Shown here in pieces: positions 55,780 to 64,000 of a stretch of DNA of 64,000 nucleotides. The stretch covers positions 11,818,368-11,882,367 of the forward strand of contig NC_087063.1 of the NCBI RefSeq assembly GCF_963678635.1, read 5' to 3'. The position numbers and the translations under genes are program-made. The stretch's first letter is position 1. Each line of letters opens with the position of its first letter. The DNA comes from Symsagittifera roscoffensis (lineage: Eukaryota > Xenacoelomorpha > Acoela > Convolutidae). The notes under the pieces were generated by a model. The model worked only from the letters and a program-made list of their open reading frames with translations. It ran no database searches and was not told the origin of the DNA.

Positions 55780-55965
55780 ATTTCAGTTCATTTATGTCCG
55801 ACTAATCGCAATTAATTACTCATCAGTTGACCATTCCCAAGCCCTTTGCAAAGGCCTGCTTGCTGACTATGGGATATTACCGCCTTAAGAATTTGAGAGA
55901 ATTGTTCGTTAGTTAGTTTGTATCACAATTGCGGTTGACCGATATTTGGTAGTTTTTCGAATTGG

Positions 55966-56320
55966 GGGCGAATGCCTTTCCTGTCCCCCGCTAATGAACT
56001 CGATTTCTTCTACAAAATAACCCATTTTTTTCCTACTGATCTTAAATTAAACTTGGCACCAGTATATAGCAATTTTGAAGGGAAGCACCTGCAAAAAACA
56101 AAGAATTATTTTTGGTCAAAACCTTTCAAAATGTGCCAAAAACGATATTTTTGGCTTTTTCAAAAATTAGCCTACAGCATATTTTGATCTAGTAAATTAA
56201 TACACGGGATGAAATCGTAAATTCATTTTGACCCACCTAAACTTAAAGTTCTAAATTTTTTTTGGAACTCCGCTTGCTCCTTTCTAGATCCCCTAGAAAA
56301 TTTCTAGATCCGCTCATGCT
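55966..56320. mobile_element. old, degraded hAT-like MITE
   Basis: It keeps a weak order of family landmarks (ACTGATCTTAAATTAAACTT, ATAGCAATTTTGAAGGGAAG, TTTCTAGATCCGCTCATG). No target duplication is visible. Confidence 0.4.
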
Positions 56321-56946
56321 TTAACCTGTTCCGAAATTAGTGCGAACTATAGTTTATTCAGGGCTTTTCACCTTTTCTTTTTTCTGCTCCCCCTCTCTCA
56401 CTTGCGATGTTTCATTGGCCTAATTTTTTGTTCGCATGGTCTAACTATTATGATAGTTACTTCCCTAATTGCTAACACCTTTTGTCATCATAACAACCTC
56501 CTAAAGTAAAAGATCTCACCTGTGCAGCAATCGGCTTCTCAGAAACGTGCAGCACTACAGATTTTAAGATTGATTTGATGTTTAGTTTTTGGGCACTTTC
56601 AGTCATTATATAAGCTGTACTTAGTCGTTATTTGCAGCGATTCTATCATTTTGAACACCGCCTAATTTTTTTTCTCTTTATAACCGCACATTTTAATCTG
56701 AACTTAATCTACTTTTTTTCTTAATATAATCACATGCACATGAAAATAGTCCTCATATCAATGTTTATAACAATCGAAAGTAGTGATCAAAAGTAATACA
56801 GTAAGAGTTTGCAGGTGCGGAGAAATCGAAAAAGAGCCAATCAGACAAAAGTGTGATTGATTAAAAATTTAACTGAGTTATTTGCACTGAGTTATCTTGG
56901 AAATACAGGCTGCAGTTGCTGTACAAAGGTAATTTGGGATTTTGTG

Positions 56947-57035
56947 ATGAAATTTTCCCTCTGTGCAGCCATCCTTGTGCTACAGATTGTCTCTCTCCTT
57001 CAAATGACTACGCATTCCGATGAAATTATGAAAAG
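56947..57035 (+). CDS. possible first coding exon of a secreted peptide
   Basis: ATG 56947 opens a frame reading MKFSLCAAILVLQIVSLLQM, a good signal peptide, then TTHSDEIMK, and meets a donor AAAAG|GTATGA at 57035/57036. A signal exon ending at a donor is typical of small secreted proteins. The later exons are uncertain; see 61018-62040. Chance cannot be excluded. Confidence 0.4.
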
Positions 57036-57246
57036 GTATGAAAAAATTTTCAAATTCTATAATTTAGCATTTGAAAAGTTATGGGGGAAAAGTTAACTAT
57101 TAGGGCAAGACAAGCGAGTCATTAACATTCAGGTAAGCGACTCTAATGATTTTGATCAAAGTCAAGGTTACAAATCAGTCTAAACAAACCAGATAACATT
57201 TTCCGCCACCTAGAATTGAAGGTAATTCCACAAAGTAATTCCACAA

Positions 57247-60150
57247 ATTTGCTTTTTATGTTCCAACAGACTCGACCAAACAATGGTATACTCTAAAATT
57301 TTCAAACCAAATGCATTAGGAAGATACTCATAACCCAAAAAGGCGAGTAACAAAAAAATTCTGCTCAGTCCGCTACGATTTTCGTGGCATTTGCATTGCA
57401 GGTAATTCCAATAAGTACAGACATGACTTAACCAGATGTAAACTCAAACTGCAGTAAGCTCCCATATGTACATACTATTCAATATTAGCGTTATCGAACT
57501 TTTAACAAGTTCATTGACTTTCAACAAGAACAAACGATAAAAAATACTTTTTCTGAGTTCTTCAAAGTCCTTACCGAGTCAATTGATCTCAGAAACATGC
57601 AACAACCAAGTCGAATTCGAGTAGCAGATATAACCCGATGTAAAGTCCGAAATAACGCGAAACGAAATCACATAAATTAGCACTATTTTTCTTTGACCTA
57701 AACTTCGTTGACCTAAAAAGTCTCGCAAAAATTTCTTTTTTTTTTTGAATAATTTTCGATTGTTAATCTGAATAATTTTGGTTTTCAAAGCAAACTAGAA
57801 AAAAATTGAATAGCCGATAAACTGAGAGCAGCTTCAAATCTAATTAACCAGACTTGTGTCACTTTATTCATGCCAGTTTGCTTTTTGTACGCGTGGAATT
57901 TGCATCAAGTTATCGGCAACCCATGTACATTTTATTCATCCAGCTATCTCAGTTTGCTGCCTCATTTCGAATTAAAAACGTAAAAAGGGGCTGGAATATA
58001 TGACAAGCGATGAGTTTTAGACTAAACTAAAACCAATGAAAAAGGGTTGGTCAGTGGCGACAATTAATGACAAAATCTATTAAAATTGAGCTATTGATCT
58101 CTTCAAAAATTTCGCCTAGGGTACCTACCTGGATAGAAATTTGCTTTTTATGTTCCAACAGACTCGGCCAGACGTCGGTATACTCTAGACTTTTCAACCC
58201 AAGTGCGTTAGGAAGATACTCATAACCCAAAAAGGCGAGTAACCAAAAATCCTGCTCAGTCGACTTTGATTTTCGTACGTGTGGCATTTGCATTAAATTT
58301 TTGGCGAACCAAGTACATTCTATTCATCCAGCTATTCCCTTTTGCGGCCTCATTTCGAAATAAACATGTGAAGTGAAGCTGGAATATTTAAACAAGCGTT
58401 GACTTTTTGACCGAACGAAAGCCAATGAGCTCAAGTTGGTCAGTGGCAGCAATCGATAGCAAAATTTTTTTAAATCGAGCTATGGATCTTTTCAATCAAT
58501 TCGCCTATGGTATCTTACCGGATCGACATTTGCTGTTTTTGTCCCGACAGACCTGACCAAAGATCGGTTTGTTTCGAACTTCTCAGTTCACGTTCAATAG
58601 GATATACTTGAAACTTATGAAGGAGGAAACTTTCAGAAGAAAAATTTGAATTGATTCATAAGAATAGGCAATTAACAAAAAACCAGCTCAGTCAAGCTTG
58701 CATTTTTTAAGTGTGGCATTTGCACTTAGTTTTCGGCAACTCATGTAAATTATATTCATCCAGTCAACCCAGTTTTCTGCCTCATTTCGAATTGAAAAAG
58801 TAAAATGCGGTTGGAATATAAGTCAACCTTTGATTTTTAGAACAACTATTTCCAATTAAATAAGGTTGGTCAGTGGCAACAATTGCTGACAATACTACAC
58901 AAAATTGAGCTATGGATTTCTTCGATCATTTCCCCTATGGTACCTAGCCGGATAGGGAAGGGCTAATTATGTTCTGACAGACTTGGCCGAAGATTGTTAT
59001 TTCTCGATCTTCTCAATGCAAGTTCGTTAGGAAGAGACTTGAACTGTTTAAGAGAGAAAAAACTTTTAGAAAAACATTTGTTGTGGTTCAATCAAATCGG
59101 TAAGTAACAAAAAAGCCCTGATTAGTTCAATTGTTTTTCGCATTTGAACTAAAATTTCTGCGACCATGTAGGTTTTAATAATCCTGCTATCCACTTTTGC
59201 AGCCCCATTTTGAATTGAAGTTTTGAAACTTCGCTGGAATATATAAACGAGAGATGAATTTCAGACGAAACTAAACCCAATGACATCAGGTTTGTCATTG
59301 ACGACAATTGAGAACAAAATCTAATAAAAGTGATCTATGGATGTCTTCAATCAATTACTTTATAGTACCTACCAGGATGGAGACTTTTTATTTTGTTCCG
59401 GCACACTCGAACAAAGATCGAAATAGTTTGAACTTCTCAATCCAGGTTCGTTAGGAAAAGATTTCAAACTGTTGAGGGGAAAAAATCAGGAAAAAAAATG
59501 TATTAATTAAGTCAAATAGTCAAGTAGCAAAAAATTCTGCTTAGTCCAGCATATTTTTCGTGTTTGTGGCATTTGCGCTAATGTTAATCTATCGCAGTTC
59601 CTTTTTTTTCCAGTTTGCTGCCTATTTCGAATTTGAAATGATAATTGTGGCTGGAATATATGTACGAGCAATTTTTCTGGACCAAACTAAACTGAATTAA
59701 GGTTGATCAGTGTCGAAAATTTAAGACAAAATCTGATTAAAGTGAGCTATGGATCTCTTTAATCAATTCCCCTATGATAACTACGCGGATAAAGAATTGC
59801 TTTTTTTGTTCCCACAGACTCGAAAAAAATCGGTATATTTCTAACTTCTCATTATAGGTTTAATACGAGTAGACTTGAAACTGCTAAAAAAAGAACTTCA
59901 GAAAAAAGTTTGTTACGATTTATTCAATTAGGCAAGTAGAAAGATGCCTGCTTAGTCCTAATTGCTTTTCGTTCGCGTGACAATTGCACTAAATTTTCAG
60001 CGACCCATGTAAATTAAAGTTATCCAGTTATCCCAATTTGCTGCCCTATTTCGAATTGATTGAAAATATGGAATTTGGCTGGAATGTAAAAGACTCGGCC
60101 GAAGATTGATATTTTTCGAATTTATCAACACAGGTTCGTTAGGTTTCGAC
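57247..60150. repeat. diverged tandem array, ~390-430 bp unit, about six units
   Basis: Units share CTATTCATCCAGCTATCC, TTTGCTGCCTCATTTCGAAT, GGCTGGAATATATGACAAGC, GAGCTATGGATCTCTTCAA, CCCTATGGTACCTA, CCGACAGACTCGGCC and GTTCGTTAGGAAGA. The TATGGATCT landmark recurs near 58085, 58474, 58901, 59328 and 59738. Copies differ by roughly 20-30% by eye, so the array is old. I see no coding frame conserved across units. Confidence 0.8.
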
Positions 60151-60405
60151 CGTTTCCATTCTAATTTGTTATTTTTTTAATATGTCCGACCGAGGAAACC
60201 ATTTGACCTAATTCCACCAAAAGAAAACATTTCTTCCGAAGGTTGGCCGAGGAAAAACCAGTTTGCGACAGCGGATTTTTTTGAGCAAAAACAGTTCCGG
60301 TCGAGAGAAAAAACAGTTCTTCTAGGTTTGACAGAAGATAAATTACCATTGAGTATCGAATATGCTGGTCTTGCTATCTGCAAAACACAGACACACAACA
60401 CATAC

Positions 60406-60463
60406 AAAAAAAATTGGGCGCAAAAAATTACAAGTAATTTGGTTTTTTTGTCATATTTTTTTG

Positions 60464-60521
<58 letters not shown>

Positions 60522-60579
60522 CAAAAAAATATGACAAAAAAACCAAATTACTTGTAATTTTTTGCGCCCAATTTTTTTT
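60406..60579. repeat. 174-bp perfect palindrome with a central TA run
   Basis: The arms (AAAATTGGGCGCAAAAAATT ... and its exact complement) extend about 58 bases each side of an uninterrupted TATATA stretch of roughly 57 bases. I see no mismatch in the arms. It would extrude as a cruciform or transcribe as a hairpin. Confidence 0.85.
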
Positions 60580-60779
60580 CGATGTTTTGACTTGTGTTCA
60601 ACACTATGCTTCGGCTTTGTGTTCAATTTTATGTTTCGACTTTGGGTTTGACTTTTTGTTTTGACCGACTCGACTTTATATTTCGACTTCGAGTTCGAAC
60701 AAAGGGCCTTCTCGACTATGAACTGTTGATCGAACTCTGACATGTGCCCAATTAGGCTCGGTCGAAAGATAAATCGCAC

Positions 60780-63467
60780 GTCTCAACTCGGTATCGAATA
60801 TCCATCCCTATAATGTACCAAATCAAGTTAGCCAAATGCGAACTTTGTAACGAACCCTTTTTCAAACTGATTGTTGAAAGTGATCGTTGAAAGGATCCGC
60901 GCTAATTGCAGTCGATTTATATAAAGCTGCATACGTTTCTAGTTCCTGTATTTTGAGAGATCATGAAAATTCGGCATTTAGCTGTTTATATGTACAGTTT
61001 CTCTTTGGTTGTTTTAGAGCTTTAGTTAACACGCGAGCTGCATTGAATGACTTCGAAATTTTGTCATCAGGTTGGTAACTATACAGTATTCTTTTCTTAA
61101 TTTTTGCTAAAAATTAGGAATTGTTTTTTAATCAGCAATCTTTGATATGGTACAATTCTGAATTTTAAGTACTTTGTTCACATTCATTGTTGTGTTAATG
61201 AAATTAATGGTATTGTTTTCAGCAACCAACCTGATAACAAAGAATCTGACATCAGGTATGTTCTGATAAGCATGTGAAAATCAGATATAATCGTTAGCTT
61301 ATTTTTCCTTGATCGTTAACATATTCAAATGGTTCTTCTTTCCTGAAGTTTTGATTTTTCTTCTATCACTGAAAATGGGGAGGTGTTTGGTAATCCGGTG
61401 TTTCGTTTCTTTTTCCACGAAAAAAAGCGTCTGATAGGGTCGGGTGAATTACTATTTTAAGGCACTTTTAATAGTTATTAAATCTGTATGAAAAATTCAA
61501 ACGTTTTCGAGTTGCACTGAAAAATCGTGTTGAATTTTATGTTTTATTTATGTCCGAGTTAGAGCAAACTAAGTCGGTAAGCCAAGAAAGAGTAGAGCGA
61601 ATTAAAAATTTGGCACATTTACACTTTCCCCTCCATACTTGAATTTCATTTTGAACAATACTGCTTGTATCAGGGCGAGGTCTTGAATGTTCCGAATGCA
61701 TTTTGAGACCAAGGGAAAAGTTTTGCTTCGAAAAAAAAGGATGAAAAGTTTTTAGAAAAAATATTTTGAAAAATCATCTCCCGCCCATAAGATGTTAAAA
61801 ACAAGTTTTGAAAATCAACATTTTTCGCCACACTCTTCCTTCCCTCTCCCAAGGCCAAAAAAGTTTTAAACTCTTAAATTGAGCAACTTTCCTCATCATT
61901 TTTAGCATCGATATTGCAGAAACATTTTGTGGTTGGAACTTACTGCACCTACTTGCACAGTAACCTGATATGCCTGTTAATCTATTGTTTTTGTTTTCAG
62001 TGATATAAAGAAGCCCGATCGATACACTTTGCTTCAATGACTACCCGTACTGAGAAAATTCTTCATTTCTGACCTGAAATATTTTGTATCTAATCTAATT
62101 TCTGGTCAGAAATTCTTTTTGAAATGTTCAAAGAAAGCATGGATTTTCTTTAAATTCTTTATTTCTCATCCTAATTCTGACATCACGCATTTAGCGGTAA
62201 TAACACGTAAAACAAACATAAAACCCGGTATTTTGAAAGGGGGGACTGGAAAAGAGCCCTGATTTCTGGTTTTTTCCAGAAACTGTTTATTTCTAAACTA
62301 GAAAAAAAAATAGATAATTTCTGCACGGAAAATACGAGAAAACTAAGGCTAGATAACCTACATAAAATTTCTATCAAGAAAAACAGCTTCCATTGGATAC
62401 GGGAATGAAGAAATCATGATACATATATTTCAATGTGGCGGTCATCAGCAGATCAAAACTTTTGTCGCCAATCAACCGTTTCTTTCCCATAGTTGATCAA
62501 ATGGAACTTCTCTATTTTTCCTTTCAATTTCCTGGAATTTAATTTGAAACGTATAAATTTTACATTTTAGAAAGAACAAGGCTTAAACCATTCAAAAGGC
62601 GATACCTAGCAACCTGTTTAAACTTGGTACCTTGCATATCCATATCCCTTTCAGATCGTAGAATGAACCTTTAAAAATATTAGCTACAACTACTTGGTGT
62701 GATTTTTTAGCAATTAAGAAAAGCGACAATTCGACACAAGGCAATTTAATCAGAGTTCTTTGCTTATTATTCCACAAAACATTTCATATCGAATACCACG
62801 CCCGCTTAGGCATGACCGCTTAATCAAACGATCGCGAATTACTTAGATAAAATTTAAGTCAGATTACTCTGCGGCAAGTTGTCGCTTCTCTAAATGCTAC
62901 CATAACTGCCACGTGCTACCATAATGTTCCGACCATCTTCATAAAATACGGTCAAGAAAATTGTGGCGTGTTACCATAATGTTCCGAGCATACTCATAAA
63001 ATACGTTCCAAATACGTGGAAAAAAAACTAAAACACATCGGAATACAAAGTTTCTCCCCATTTTCAATAATTGGAACAATTAGCGCTTATTTTGGGACCC
63101 ACATTTATGCTGAGCTTGTCCTTGATTAAAAATTGTTCTGATAAAATAAATCGACTTTGTTTTTCTCAATCAAAAATTATTAATTGTATTTTATTTATTG
63201 AAAATATATTTAAATACATTATATTTCTTTACAGACCTGTATTTAACATTAAGCATCACTCAGTGTTTTGAAGGCTCAGATAGCTTCTTGGTATTAAGAA
63301 TATAAGAACGGAAATTAGGCAAACCAGTGGGCTAGGAGACATAGTTACTGCTAGGATAATTACTGCTACAATTTAGAAACCACTTAAAGCTTTCTAATGA
63401 TGCGAAAAAATCGAGAACTACTCCAGTCGAGTTTGGCTGATTTTGGTTTCAATTTACTAGAAAGCAA
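60780..63467. other. gene-poor right flank
   Basis: Apart from the tentative exons it is AT-rich DNA. It contains a hairpin-end fragment of the dispersed repeat (61661-61800, CTGCTTGTATCAGGGCGAGG) and a 40-bp duplication (62914-62954 and 62970-63010) around TACCATAATGTTCCGA. No gene is recognised. Confidence 0.4.
61018..62040 (+). other. possible downstream exons of the secreted-peptide gene
   Basis: Three splice-bounded segments: 61018-61070 (TTGTTTTAG before, ATCAG|GTTGGT after), 61223-61255 (TTGTTTTCAG before, ATCAG|GTATGT after) and 62001 onward (TTGTTTTCAG before). All can be joined to the signal exon at 56947 without a stop before the last one. The phases allow two alternative short products. 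The support is splice signals only. Confidence 0.25.
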
Positions 63468-63900
63468 CAAAACTGCTCGTATATCAGGGCAAAGCCCTGA
63501 ATGTTCCGTCTGCATTTTCAGCCCAATTTAAATTTTTTGCTTGAAAAACTGACAAAATAATAGAAAAAAAACTACAAAAAGATTTTTTAAATTATTTTTC
63601 CTTCAATTGAATCCACCCACACGCAAAAGTAAACTACAAAAAAATGTATTAATTGTCTTGTATTCTAATGATACCACCAAAAGAATTGCCTCAATTCAAT
63701 TTGGATCGCATTAATCCGCAGCTCCAAATTGGCTAAATTAGCAATTTTCAAACCACCATAACACAACGAAATATTGTCTATATCTTGCAGATGGTATAGA
63801 AAAATTCTATCAAAAATGCTTAGTTAAACAGTCAAAAAATGACTGAATAAAAACCATACCAAGCATAAATAATTCGAACTTTTTTCGAAAGCCGAAACAA
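63468..63900 (-). repeat. hairpin-ended dispersed repeat, diverged copy
   Basis: It starts CAAAACTGCTCGTATATCAG (hairpin CAGGGCAAAGCCCTG intact) and ends TTTTTTCGAAAGCCGAAACA. The body is shortened. Confidence 0.7.
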
Positions 63901-64000
63901 AATTTTAATATTTTAAATTTTAAATTTTAATAATTTTAATATGGGCCCAAGCAAGTTACACAAGTATACTTTTGATGAAAATAACTTTTCTCATTAGCAG

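Noticed and set aside
57247-60150. Tandem U1-like or spliced-leader RNA genes, suggested by GGTACCTACCTGG-like cores in each unit
   Set aside because: The core is not constant between units, no Sm site or stem-loop pattern is conserved, and the units are too diverged.
60177-60779. A 200-codon - strand frame with a long Tyr-Ile run
   Set aside because: It comes from the TA run and its palindromic arms; there are no splice signals or plausible composition.
1-64000. CRISPR arrays, bacterial operons or ribosome binding sites
   Set aside because: The window is spliced eukaryotic DNA; the short tandem repeats lack unique spacers of constant length.

Overview
The window is animal genomic DNA, AT-rich and heavily interspersed with repeats. 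The evidence is spliced genes with GT-AG introns, several families of non-autonomous DNA transposons, and an LTR retroelement with an envelope gene. I cannot name the species. The only well-supported host gene has protein blocks resembling the SRCIN1 (p140Cap)/KIAA1217 (sickle tail) family of AIP3-type coiled-coil adaptors, which fits a metazoan, probably an invertebrate.

Positions 1-17.5 kb hold the 3' part of that gene on the + strand. I find 16 exons (370-495 to 17436-17498). Every exon joins in phase, giving 1,048 codons ending in TAG, and the 5' end lies outside the window. Its introns contain a tRNA-derived SINE, a minisatellite that runs up to a splice acceptor, a 734-bp foldback Tc1/mariner-type element and several dispersed repeats.

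Positions 17.5-33 kb and 51.7-64 kb are mostly gene-poor repeat country. They contain hAT-like MITEs with perfect 8-bp target duplications, a 225-bp TIR element with an 8-bp duplication, several foldback sequences, a recurring ~500-bp repeat with a terminal hairpin, a ~420-bp tandem array (57.2-60.15 kb) and a 174-bp palindrome around a TA run. A possible short secreted-peptide gene may span the last segment, but the support is weak.

Positions 33008-51667 are the centrepiece: an 18.66-kb Ty3/gypsy-class endogenous retroelement. Its 410-bp LTRs look identical by eye and it is flanked by a 4-bp duplication (CAAC), so it inserted recently. The order is LTR, leader, two small ORFs of unknown function, gag (broken), protease, reverse transcriptase/RNase H/integrase (intact), two tiny hydrophobic ORFs, a 372-codon open frame with no methionine codon, an envelope-like glycoprotein, a 602-residue protein of unknown function, a 1.6-kb 3' region and LTR. 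Neighbouring frames are unusually tightly coupled: ORF1/ORF2 and ORF2/gag overlap, the Met-less frame stops one base before the envelope ATG, and the envelope stop overlaps the next start as ATGA. This set of extra ORFs around env is the best candidate here for an undescribed system.
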